The notes under the pieces were generated by a model. The model had not been told where the DNA came from. It ran no database searches and worked only from the letters and a program-made list of their open reading frames with translations. Source: Bacillota bacterium (GTDB lineage Bacteria; Bacillota; Clostridia; Christensenellales; Pumilibacteraceae). Taken from it: 64,000 bases of DNA. Position 1 is the stretch's first letter. Each line of letters opens with the position of its first letter. Positions 1 through 7,590 of this stretch are shown one piece after another. Made by a program: the position numbers and the translations under genes. The stretch lies in NCBI GenBank assembly GCA_009777485.1, contig WRLT01000001.1, positions 310,001 through 374,000 on the forward strand, in the 5' to 3' direction.

Positions 1-571
1 TAGTTTTTTCTACCGAACCCGTCAGCGCGACACTGCGCGCACCGTGCACGCAGCACACATGCACGCGCCCGCCCGATTCCGCTTTATGCACACAGCATGC
101 CTCCGCCTTGCTGTCGGCACTTGCCGCCAGCTCTTTTTGCGCGGCGGATTTTTTTAAGGTGCGTAAGCGTTTCATGCGCAGTAGCGCGTTAATAAGGTAA
201 CCCGCCACTATTGCGTAAACAAGCTTTATCCCTATCAGCGGCAAAACCTTATCCAGCGCGGCGGTATTAGACAGCAGTACAGGAATCGCCTCGTCTGAGG
301 TGGCTATAAAAACGGCGATTAGCGTACCTAAGCCGATATGCTTTGCCGCATATAATTTAGTAGCCGCCACCGAAAAACCGCATTGCGGAATAAGCCCCAG
401 CGCGCCGCCCGCCGCAGGCGCAAGCTTACCGTTTAAAAGCAACGAAAGCCTTTTTCTAGATGCCGCGCTGCGCTCGATAAGTTCTAACAGCATATGCGCC
501 GCTAATAAAAACGGCAGTATATGTAAGGTTGCCGCTAATGCGTGTTCCGCCGCGTGTAAAACTTCTTGCAT
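1..571 (-). CDS. Putative manganese/arsenical-type permease (ArsP_2-like), partial
   Basis: The reading frame starts at ATG 571 and runs off the left edge, so only about 190 N-terminal residues are visible. The motif PQCGFSVAATKLYAAKHIG near residues 62-80, followed by TLIAVFIATSDEAIPVLLS, is characteristic of the polytopic family annotated as putative manganese transporter or ArsP_2 permease. Hydrophobic segments are visible near residues 12-30, 75-100 and 110-130. A Cys/His-rich stretch (ACCVHKAESGG, then HVCCVHG) in a cytoplasmic-looking loop could bind metal. A TATAAT at 579-584 ends 7 bases before the ATG and no Shine-Dalgarno is present, so the message may be leaderless, although the -35 is poor. 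The family is fairly sure; the substrate is not. Confidence 0.75.
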   Translation of the reverse strand, partial: MQEVLHAAEHALAATLHILPFLLAAHMLLELIERSAASRKRLSLLLNGKLAPAAGGALGLIPQCGFSVAATKLYAAKHIGLGTLIAVFIATSDEAIPVLLSNTAALDKVLPLIGIKLVYAIVAGYLINALLRMKRLRTLKKSAAQKELAASADSKAEACCVHKAESGGRVHVCCVHGARSVALTGSVEKT

Positions 572-643
572 ATGGTTAATTATACCTTAAAACCTTTTGG
601 ATAAACATAAAAAATGCGCGGATATTAAGAAATTTTGTACCCG

Positions 644-1906
644 TTAATCTTCCGAAACTTCGGGCAGCAGTTTTAACTGCACCTCTAACACGCGTTTTTC
701 TGTAGCCTTTACCACCGTAAACTCTAACCGCCCGTACTCGGTCTTTTCTCCTGCGGACGGAATTTTGCCCATTTGTTCGGTAACAAAACCGCCTACGGTG
801 GTTGAATCAAACTCTTCATTCGTTTTAAAATCTAACAATTCAAATAAATCCGCAAGGCTTTCCGCGCCCGACACCATGAACATATCGTCGGAAATGCGCC
901 GCGTAAAAACTTCCTCATCGTCGTGCTCGTCCCAAATCTCGCCTACTAATTCCTCTAAAATATCTTCCATCGTAACAATGCCGGAGGTTCCGCCAAACTC
1001 GTCAACTACCACCGCCATTTGCTGTTTAGCCTTTTGCAGCATTTTAAGCGCGACGCTGATTTTCATGGTGCGCGCTACGTTAAGGTTGCGCTTTAAAATT
1101 TCGCGGATAGCTTTTCCGCCGCTTAAACAAAAGCGGTTAAAATCTTTTTCGTGCAGAATTCCTATTACGGTGTCTATCGTGCCCGAATAAACGGGCATGC
1201 GCGAAAAGCCGTTATCTCTAAATTTTGACGCTACATCTTTTATGCTTTCGCTTTCGCTAACCGCAATTACATTTACGCGCGGCGTCATAACGTCTTCTAC
1301 GTCTACGTCTTCAAACTCAATAGCCGATTTAATCAGCGTGCTCTCGTGTTTTTCAATTCCGCCCTCGTTTTCGGCGGTTTCAACGTAGGTTAAAAGCTCG
1401 TCTTCGGTAATAACCGCCTCGTTTTTAATGCGGAATACTTTTTTAAGCAGCTTTTTCCACATTGAAAATAACCACGTAAACGGAAAAAGCAATACCATCA
1501 GCACAATCACAAACGGATAAATGCGCATGCCCGCCTTTTCCGGCCTTTCTTTGGCAATCATTTTGGGCGTGATTTCGCAAAAGATTAACACCAGCGCGGT
1601 AATAACCGCCGTAGCAACGGTAGTGCCCAGCTGTGCATCCTTAAATAACGAAATAAATAACAGCGTAGCTAAGGCGGCGGTTGTAACCGTAACTACCGTA
1701 TTGCCGATTAAAATGGTTGTTAAAACCTTGTCGTAATTGTCTAATAGTTTTAACACCTTAGACGCGCGGCGGTTTCCGTTAGCCTCTAAGGTACGCAAGC
1801 GCACCTTGTTTGCCGCAGAATATGCCGTTTCACACACCGAAAAAAGCGCGTTAAAAATAAGCAAAATTATTACGGTGATTAATAGTCCTATGTCTGTTGG
1901 TGACAT
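644..1906 (-). CDS. HlyC/CorC (HCC/CNNM) family membrane protein with CBS pair
   Basis: This 420-residue protein has the standard three-part layout. A DUF21/CNNM membrane domain spans roughly residues 1-160, with membrane segments near 5-25, 62-85, 95-112 and 128-150. A CBS pair lies near 205-320, including EDVMTPR and VVDEFGGTSGIVTMEDILEE. A CorC_HlyC transporter-associated domain covers about 335-415. Family members are linked to Mg2+/Co2+ efflux or membrane integrity; the older hemolysin label is not reliable. It starts 18 bases after the Nudix stop on the same strand with only a weak GAGAGAAAG ribosome site, so it is probably co-transcribed with the two genes upstream. Confidence 0.9.
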   Translation of the reverse strand: MSPTDIGLLITVIILLIFNALFSVCETAYSAANKVRLRTLEANGNRRASKVLKLLDNYDKVLTTILIGNTVVTVTTAALATLLFISLFKDAQLGTTVATAVITALVLIFCEITPKMIAKERPEKAGMRIYPFVIVLMVLLFPFTWLFSMWKKLLKKVFRIKNEAVITEDELLTYVETAENEGGIEKHESTLIKSAIEFEDVDVEDVMTPRVNVIAVSESESIKDVASKFRDNGFSRMPVYSGTIDTVIGILHEKDFNRFCLSGGKAIREILKRNLNVARTMKISVALKMLQKAKQQMAVVVDEFGGTSGIVTMEDILEELVGEIWDEHDDEEVFTRRISDDMFMVSGAESLADLFELLDFKTNEEFDSTTVGGFVTEQMGKIPSAGEKTEYGRLEFTVVKATEKRVLEVQLKLLPEVSED

Positions 1907-1924
1907 TTCTTTCTCTCAAATTCC

Positions 1925-2521
1925 CTACAATGTTTCTATTGCGAACAAAATTATTTTTGCGTGGTCAAACGCGATGCCTTCTTTTTGTAAAATTTCCGAA
2001 GCGTCGATATCTATTTTACCGTCGCGGTCGCGCACAATACGCATAACCGCGTTTAAAATTAAACCGTCGGCTTTTAATACCAACTCGTATATATCGTCTT
2101 TTGCGGCGTAATCTACCTCGAACCACTTCGCGCTTAACGCGTCGTCGCCCGCGCTAACCGCCGCAGGGTCATGCAGCGCGCACATAAAGCAGCTGCTGAT
2201 ATAATTGCCGCGCGGGTCGCGGTTAGGGGTTGACACCGTACAGCACGGCTCTAACTCTACACCCTCTACACCCGCTTCTTCAAACAGTTCGCGCGCGGCC
2301 GCCTCTTGCGCCGTTTCGCCGCTGTCTATAAAGCCGCCCGGCAGTGCCCAATCGTAGATATCGGGAAAGTTGTCGCGCTGAATCAGCAATACGCCCAGCT
2401 TTTCGGCAAGACCCGCAAAAACTACGTTATCCACGGTTGCGGCGGTTTTGGGAAACTCCGCCGCCGCGTACTCCGCCATAAACTCGGCGAAATTTTGTCC
2501 TTTTTTGTTTACTTTTTCCAT
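1925..2521 (-). CDS. NUDIX hydrolase (198 aa)
   Basis: A complete Nudix box (G-x5-E-x7-REL-x-EEAGV) lies at residues 63-85 and binds the divalent metal used to cleave a nucleoside-diphosphate-X substrate. The start at ATG 2521 is preceded by AAGGAA at good spacing. A longer upstream frame exists but lies inside the previous gene and has no ribosome site, so it was rejected. The gene follows the stop of the large anchored protein by 16 bases and precedes the HCC gene by 18, which suggests one operon. The substrate cannot be told from the sequence; an ADP-ribose-type or nucleotide clean-up role is possible. Confidence 0.88.
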   Translation of the reverse strand: MEKVNKKGQNFAEFMAEYAAAEFPKTAATVDNVVFAGLAEKLGVLLIQRDNFPDIYDWALPGGFIDSGETAQEAAARELFEEAGVEGVELEPCCTVSTPNRDPRGNYISSCFMCALHDPAAVSAGDDALSAKWFEVDYAAKDDIYELVLKADGLILNAVMRIVRDRDGKIDIDASEILQKEGIAFDHAKIILFAIETL

Positions 2522-2537
2522 ACTGTTTCCTTGTAGA

Positions 2538-4715
2538 TTAGTTGGCGATACGCAATATTTGCATTCCGTCCTGCACAACAAAAATCTCATACGTAAATTC
2601 GGTATCGGGTATTTCAAGCAAACGCGGTGCTTGCGCATCCGAACGGTCGCCTGTATCGGTAACTAAACTTTCAAACGTACCCCAATGCTCGGCGTATTCG
2701 GCTACTACCGTGCCGTTCCACGCAAGCAATCTGCTTCTTCCGTCCGTAGTACGCACTACGATATAACCGCCGTACTCTCTTAGCCCCTCAATTTCGGTAA
2801 CCTGTAAGTTGGTTACACTTCTTCCCGCGTGGTTATATACGCGTATAAGCCCTGTCGAAGCAGTACTGCGCGACGGCATTCGGGCAAAAACAAAATTCTC
2901 GGTTAGTGTAATGTGCAGGTACGTAGGGCCGAACACCCTTCTTCCGTCGCGGTCATAAAAGCCTTGCAGACCGTTCGCATCTTCAATCACAATACCAAAC
3001 GGAGAAAATGTAGATGTAATTGTACTATAAAAATGTGTTTGTGTCAAGGAAAATTCGTTATTAGCCGTTACTATATAGGTAGTAATACTTTGCCCGTCCG
3101 CAACCGCTATTCCGCTGTCGCCGAACAACTCCGCACCGCGCAACAGTATTCCGCCCGCAGTAAAACCGACGTTTGTTTTAAATACAAAGCCGCCGCGCTC
3201 GGACTTATAGACATTTTCAACTATACCGCTTACACTGGACGACACCGTACCCAAAAAGCTTTGGTATGCGCCGGCAGCAGTTTCAAAAATATATTCGCCC
3301 TCTATCCGCGCTCCTGCAAAATCATATACATCAAAAACATTCCGCACGTTAGAAACGGGCCTTCCTGAGAAATCCACATAACGCCCCTCTTCAACGCGCA
3401 CAAGGTTGTTGCGCGCGGGGTCTGAATCAAACGAAACATTTTCTCCGCCAAACAATTGCCTGAATGTGTTGTTGTAAAAACGGTTGTTGTACACAAAAAA
3501 CATCTTGCCTTGGAATATCTTGTATGTTACGCCGCCCAAGCCCGACGCCGCACCTAATCTAAGCGAAAGCTGCGTACCGTTAAACGTGTACACCGCATCG
3601 TCAATAAATACATATTGCACCCCGTCCGCATGCAAAACCCGCGCTTCGCTTGCACCCGACTGCGTTTCGGTAATGCGTGCAAACGCGGTACTAAATAAAG
3701 TGTCGCCTATAAAAAATAATTGATGGGTAAGCACGGAGTACCGCCCCTCCCAAACTGTATCGGGCGTATGTAGCGCAACGGTTTCGGGGTCGGTTTTAGC
3801 GGCATCGCGGTATTGATAAACCACTAAAACCGAACTGTTAGATACCGCATGAACGTCGCTCGGCTCTCCCGATGTTTCGTACTCGCGCACCGTGCCGCCG
3901 CTTTCAAAGCGGACCATATGCTTCCCGCCCTCAAACGCGTAGCGCACGGGGGTACCGTTTGCATTAAATATCTCGTTCGAACGCGCGCCGTCTAAAAACG
4001 GAATATGCGTCAAATTTGGTAAACTATAAGTTTTATAATCTCCGTCCGATACCGTTAAAAACGGTCCGTTCACCACGCTTGCAGAAAGTAAAAATGCAGG
4101 GGCTGGGGCAGATTGCGTCAATGCAGCTTGACGCGCCTGAACAGAAGAAATTAAATTTTCGCCGCTTTGACGGTCGCGGTACAACACTACCCCTAACGGC
4201 AATGTAAGTAAATCCGCGCGGTTTAATTCGGCAAAGGTGTAAATTTTGTCTGCGTTTTCAAAGGCTGTTCTTTGCGCAAAATATACGGCTTGCACACCGC
4301 CTTCCTCTGCAAAATAAAACGGTGTGCCGCTGCGGTTAAAAAGGCTGATTTCGTTAGCAACTATGCGGCGGCGGTACAGCTCTCTGCCTTCGTTGTCTAA
4401 CTCGCCCGTAAAGCCGTCTAACGTAACAAAGGCATAGGTTTGCGTATCCTCTAAAAATGTTAATGCGGAATGACGGCGCGAAATAATGCGGTCCTCGCGC
4501 ACTAAAACATACTCGCCGTCGCGCACGGCAATAAATACCCCGTCCCGCATGACGGGTTCTATGTAATCGTATTTATTAAAAAATAATTGCGAACCTGTTT
4601 TGGCGGAATCTACCGCTAAAACGATAATCGCAACAATAATAGACAGCGTAGCAATCGTAAGCAGCACGCCGAATATAATTTTTAATTCTCTTTTTTGTTT
4701 GGTTTCTTTTACCAT
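2538..4715 (-). CDS. Membrane-anchored protein with large extracellular domain, unknown function
   Basis: This 725-residue protein has a short basic cytoplasmic N-terminus (KETKQKRELK), one membrane helix at about residues 13-35 and a long extracytoplasmic part with no family I recognise. The exterior is rich in short beta-strand-like segments with recurring G-x-Y/F and D-G patterns, such as NRFYNNTFRQLFGG and RVYNHAGRSV. This would fit a beta-propeller-like or WG-repeat-like fold, which is inference. GGAG lies just before ATG 4715 and a TTGACT-17-TATACT promoter lies at 4768-4796. It is probably the first gene of an operon with the Nudix and HCC genes. Confidence 0.7.
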   Translation of the reverse strand: MVKETKQKRELKIIFGVLLTIATLSIIVAIIVLAVDSAKTGSQLFFNKYDYIEPVMRDGVFIAVRDGEYVLVREDRIISRRHSALTFLEDTQTYAFVTLDGFTGELDNEGRELYRRRIVANEISLFNRSGTPFYFAEEGGVQAVYFAQRTAFENADKIYTFAELNRADLLTLPLGVVLYRDRQSGENLISSVQARQAALTQSAPAPAFLLSASVVNGPFLTVSDGDYKTYSLPNLTHIPFLDGARSNEIFNANGTPVRYAFEGGKHMVRFESGGTVREYETSGEPSDVHAVSNSSVLVVYQYRDAAKTDPETVALHTPDTVWEGRYSVLTHQLFFIGDTLFSTAFARITETQSGASEARVLHADGVQYVFIDDAVYTFNGTQLSLRLGAASGLGGVTYKIFQGKMFFVYNNRFYNNTFRQLFGGENVSFDSDPARNNLVRVEEGRYVDFSGRPVSNVRNVFDVYDFAGARIEGEYIFETAAGAYQSFLGTVSSSVSGIVENVYKSERGGFVFKTNVGFTAGGILLRGAELFGDSGIAVADGQSITTYIVTANNEFSLTQTHFYSTITSTFSPFGIVIEDANGLQGFYDRDGRRVFGPTYLHITLTENFVFARMPSRSTASTGLIRVYNHAGRSVTNLQVTEIEGLREYGGYIVVRTTDGRSRLLAWNGTVVAEYAEHWGTFESLVTDTGDRSDAQAPRLLEIPDTEFTYEIFVVQDGMQILRIAN

Positions 4716-4767
4716 GTAGCTCCGCGCATAATGCTTTTGCTAAGCGTAACAAAAGCCGATTTGTACA

Positions 4768-4796
4768 AGTATACACTTTTTAATAAAAAAAGTCAA
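4768..4796 (-). promoter_or_regulatory. Sigma-A-type promoter for the 725-aa protein
   Basis: On the minus strand TTGACT is followed after 17 bases by TATACT. The predicted transcript has a leader of about 45 bases and a GGAG ribosome site before ATG 4715. Confidence 0.65.
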
Positions 4797-4904
4797 GTTC
4801 AAAAACCAGATTTTTTATGCTTAAATAATACTTTAAAAATCGCCGCATTTTAGCCCGTGATTAAGCCCGCTACATTCGGAGTTTCCATTCGGGCTGAGGC
4901 AGAC

Positions 4905-4942
4905 TAAAACAATAGCGTCTTTTACTGTTAAAAAGACGCTAT
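4905..4942 (-). terminator. Intrinsic terminator after the 92-aa membrane protein
   Basis: ATAGCGTCTTTT (4912-4923) pairs with AAAAGACGCTAT (4931-4942) around a 7-base loop. On the minus strand the stem is followed by TGTTTTAG. It lies 28 bases beyond the stop codon of the gene ending at 4970. Confidence 0.7.
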
Positions 4943-4969
4943 CGGATTTATACTTAATCAGCGGTTCCG

Positions 4970-5248
4970 TTAGGTATTTTCGCGCTTGCGAATCATGTTG
5001 CGCACCAACACCGCTCCTGCGGCAAGCACAATCAAGGCGGAAATAGAAATCAAGAAGTAAAATACAGGCGTTTGGCGGTAGTTTCCGCTTTCCAGCACAT
5101 CGCCGTTTATGTCGCCCGAACCCTCTTGCTCGGCGGAGGATTGCGCTATCACCAAAGGCTGCCCGTCCGTTTTGGTGTCGGCAGGCGAAAAAGCAAAGCA
5201 AAACGCGCACAATAAAACTATCATACATACATATCCGAATTTTTTCAT
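4970..5248 (-). CDS. Small secreted/membrane protein (92 aa), unknown
   Basis: The protein begins with a signal-peptide-like sequence (KKFGYVCMIVLLCAFCFAF). It continues with a short polar segment and ends with a membrane helix at about residues 62-83 followed by RKRE, so it looks like a tethered surface peptide. AAAGGAG sits 8 bases before the ATG, a TTGTTT-17-TATACT promoter lies at 5312-5340, and a terminator follows. It is therefore a well-delimited single-gene unit. No family is recognised. The C-terminal layout resembles a sorting or anchoring tail but no LPxTG motif is visible. Confidence 0.7.
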   Translation of the reverse strand: MKKFGYVCMIVLLCAFCFAFSPADTKTDGQPLVIAQSSAEQEGSGDINGDVLESGNYRQTPVFYFLISISALIVLAAGAVLVRNMIRKRENT

Positions 5249-5311
5249 TTTCTCTGCTCCTTTTGCCGTTTGTCGATTTTGTGTCGGCTTAAACTAAACG
5301 GTACCATATAT

Positions 5312-5340
5312 AGTATACTATACTTTTTACAAGAAAACAA
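5312..5340 (-). promoter_or_regulatory. Promoter of the 92-aa membrane protein
   Basis: On the minus strand TTGTTT is separated by 17 bases from TATACT. The leader is about 57 bases and ends in an AAAGGAG ribosome site. Confidence 0.6.
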
Positions 5341-5397
5341 CCCCTTTTTATAAAATTTTTAAAAAAATTTTTTTGTAGTTATTTGCTAAATTATGGC

Positions 5398-5447
5398 GGT
5401 TTGCACTACGCTTTATTTTTTTACGCGCCCAGCGTACATCTAAGTAC
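5398..5447 (+). repeat. Half copy of the gene-end hairpin repeat family
   Basis: CACTACGCTTTATTTTTTTA followed by CGCG and GCGTACATCTAAGTAC matches one half of the hairpin repeats at 12144-12253, 12639-12763 and 59538-59664. The pairing arm is missing. The copy ends 6 bases from the 3' end of metK, so it again sits at a gene end. It looks like a decayed or truncated copy. Confidence 0.5.
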
Positions 5448-5452
5448 TTTTC

Positions 5453-6628
5453 TTATTTAACATATTTCGACAAGTGCTTTGCCTTATCCGTTTTTTCCCA
5501 CGCAAAATTGCCGCGCCCGAAATGTCCGTACACGGCAGTTTCGCCGTATATAGGCTTTAATAAATCTAAATACTCGATAATAGCGCGCGGACGGAAATCA
5601 AACTCGGCCAAAACAAGCTCTGCCAGCTTGTCATCGGGCAATACGCCCGTACCGTAGGTTTTGATATACACCGATACGGGACGCGCCACGCCGATTGCGT
5701 AGCAAACCTGCATTTCGCAGATTTCAGCCAAACCCGCCGCCACGATATTCTTGCACGCGTAACGCGCCATATACGCCGCCGAACGGTCTACCTTAGTAGG
5801 GTCTTTCCCCGAAAACGCGCCGCCGCCGTGCGGACAGTAACCGCCGTAGGTGTCGGCAATAATTTTGCGCCCCGTTAAGCCGCTGTCGCCGCCCGGCCCG
5901 CCGCGCACAAACTTGCCCGTAGGATTGATATAGAATTGAGTATTTTTATCCAACAGCGCGGACGGTATCGCTTGGGCAATAACCGTTTTTTTGATGTCGG
6001 CTTGAATTTGACTTAATGCTGCCTCTTCATCGTGCTGTGCAGAAACTACTACCGTATCCACGCGCACGGGGCGGCCGTCTTGATACTCTACCGTTACCTG
6101 ACTTTTTCCGTCGGGACGCAGATACGGCAGCGCGCCGCTTTTACGCACTTGGGCTAACCGCATGGTAAGCTTATGCGCCAAATCAATCGGCATGGGCATA
6201 AGGCTTTCGGTCTCGCGGCAGGCAAAGCCGTACATCATGCCCTGGTCGCCCGCGCCGATTTTATTAAACCTATCCGCCTCTTTACCCGATTTTTCTTCTA
6301 ATGAGTTATCTACGCCTAACGCGATATCCTCGCTTTGCCCGTGCAGCATCGTCATTACCGAACAGCTTTCGTAATCAAAGCCCAAACCCGGGCGGTCGTA
6401 GCCGATTTCTTTAATCACGCGCCGCGCAACGCCCTCTATATCGGCGTAGCCCTTAGTGGTAACCTCGCCCATCACCAACACAAAGCCCGTTGTTACGCAA
6501 GTTTCGCACGCAACACGGCTAGACGGGTCTTGCTTAATCAACTCGTCTAACACCGAATCCGAAATCTTATCGCATACTTTATCGGGATGCCCTTCCGTTA
6601 CGGATTCGGCAGTAATAAATCTTTTCAT
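5453..6628 (-). CDS. metK: S-adenosylmethionine synthase
   Basis: MetK makes S-adenosylmethionine from methionine and ATP in the cytoplasm. The 391-residue product has the family length and its signatures: [19 protein letters not shown] near the N-terminus, [12 protein letters not shown], and [19 protein letters not shown] in the catalytic part. The start at ATG 6628 is fixed by TTAGGAG just upstream and by the conserved [10 protein letters not shown] beginning. A TTGACA-18-TACAAT promoter lies at 6665-6694. The roughly 36-base leader is too short for a SAM riboswitch and none is visible, so control by SAM sensing at this site is unlikely. Confidence 0.98.
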   Translation of the reverse strand: MKRFITAESVTEGHPDKVCDKISDSVLDELIKQDPSSRVACETCVTTGFVLVMGEVTTKGYADIEGVARRVIKEIGYDRPGLGFDYESCSVMTMLHGQSEDIALGVDNSLEEKSGKEADRFNKIGAGDQGMMYGFACRETESLMPMPIDLAHKLTMRLAQVRKSGALPYLRPDGKSQVTVEYQDGRPVRVDTVVVSAQHDEEAALSQIQADIKKTVIAQAIPSALLDKNTQFYINPTGKFVRGGPGGDSGLTGRKIIADTYGGYCPHGGGAFSGKDPTKVDRSAAYMARYACKNIVAAGLAEICEMQVCYAIGVARPVSVYIKTYGTGVLPDDKLAELVLAEFDFRPRAIIEYLDLLKPIYGETAVYGHFGRGNFAWEKTDKAKHLSKYVK

Positions 6629-6664
6629 ACGTTTTTCTCCTAAGACGTTGCTTGAATTTCTACT

Positions 6665-6694
6665 ATTGTAGCATACGGTAAAGCCTTGTGTCAA
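6665..6694 (-). promoter_or_regulatory. metK promoter
   Basis: On the minus strand a perfect TTGACA lies 18 bases before TACAAT. The leader of about 30 bases ends with TTAGGAG before ATG 6628. Confidence 0.75.
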
Positions 6695-6808
6695 CTAGGT
6701 TTATCGTAGCGCTGTTTTTCATTATGGTACGGCTGCCCTTGCAAAATAACAATTTGTATTGCAAACTGCTATTGACATTTATTAGAAATTATTTTATCCT
6801 ATACTTAG

Positions 6809-6836
6809 TTGCACTTGTAAAATATTCGGTTATACT
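6809..6836 (+). promoter_or_regulatory. Promoter candidates of the 171-aa secreted protein
   Basis: TTGCAC is followed after 16 bases by TATACT. A second candidate upstream, TTGACA at 6772-6777 with TATCCT at 6795-6800, has 17-base spacing. Either would give a leader of more than 100 bases before the AGAAGGAG ribosome site. No riboswitch-like structure is evident in that leader. Confidence 0.5.
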
Positions 6837-6949
6837 ATATGTTTTTCTAAAAGTACTTTATCGCTTGTGTACGGAGGGCGCAAGAAACGCTTTAAAAAAT
6901 GCACAGTATGCCGTTATTTAAAAAAATTTAATTGTAGAAGGAGAAAATT

Positions 6950-7465
6950 ATGAACGTCAAAAAAATTAACAAGGTGAGGCTATTATCTATTGTATTAGCG
7001 TTTGCGCTATTTGCATTTGCATGCGCGTTTGTAGGAACAAGTGCCCTTAATGCAGATGCCGCAGCGTTGCCTGAGGAACAAGCGGTTGCGCAAGCAGAAG
7101 AAGGCGCGTCTACCAGAAATCCTACCACGTACCTAAACCTACTTAATCTTAAAAAACCAAACAGCAGTACATGGACTGTAGAAGTGTATAACCCTCACAA
7201 CGAAACACTAACCTTTATGTACAATCAAAGGCGGGCTTTTTTAAACGACATCGCCGGATGGAAAAGCCTAAGCCATCTGCGCGCCCAACAAATCGGGCCT
7301 TATGCTACGGTTACTATAACAATTACTAACAACGGAACCGCCAGCGCAATCGGCGTGTGTATGCTTAAAGACGGAATTTTTATGGTAACACGCGGAAGCA
7401 ATATGTCGGGAAATGCCAGCTCAGGCTCTATGACGATTAACTATTACGGATTTGTAGCCCACTAA
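6950..7465 (+). CDS. Secreted protein (171 aa), unknown
   Basis: The protein has a basic N-terminus and a hydrophobic core (RLLSIVLAFALFAFACAF) with a likely signal-peptidase site after NADAA, near residue 38. The mature part of about 130 residues is probably beta-rich, with alternating segments such as ATVTITITNNG, and has one Cys. No family is recognised. AGAAGGAG precedes the ATG and a hairpin terminator follows the stop. The next gene is an ABC exporter with its own ribosome site, which raises the untested possibility that the two are functionally linked. Confidence 0.7.
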   Translation: MNVKKINKVRLLSIVLAFALFAFACAFVGTSALNADAAALPEEQAVAQAEEGASTRNPTTYLNLLNLKKPNSSTWTVEVYNPHNETLTFMYNQRRAFLNDIAGWKSLSHLRAQQIGPYATVTITITNNGTASAIGVCMLKDGIFMVTRGSNMSGNASSGSMTINYYGFVAH

Positions 7466-7477
7466 CTTGTTTTGTCG

Positions 7478-7516
7478 TACTGCGTTGCTCTCTTAGGGGC
7501 GACGCAGTATGATTTT
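7478..7516 (+). terminator. Terminator after the secreted protein
   Basis: TACTGCGTTGC (7478-7488) pairs with GCGACGCAGTA (7499-7509), including one G-T pair, around a 10-base loop. The stem is followed by TGATTTTA. It sits 13 bases after the stop codon. Confidence 0.6.
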
Positions 7517-7590
7517 ACTAAAATGTATATAATGCTTGCTTTTGACTAATAGATATGATAAACTAGATACATATTTTGGAGGTTTTTTCC

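Noticed and set aside
300..590. Rightward 96-residue frame at the left edge
   Set aside because: The leftward frame encodes a recognisable permease over the same bases.
6629..6949. SAM riboswitch upstream of metK
   Set aside because: The leader between the predicted start and the ATG is about 30 bases with no room for a SAM aptamer, and no conserved stems are seen.
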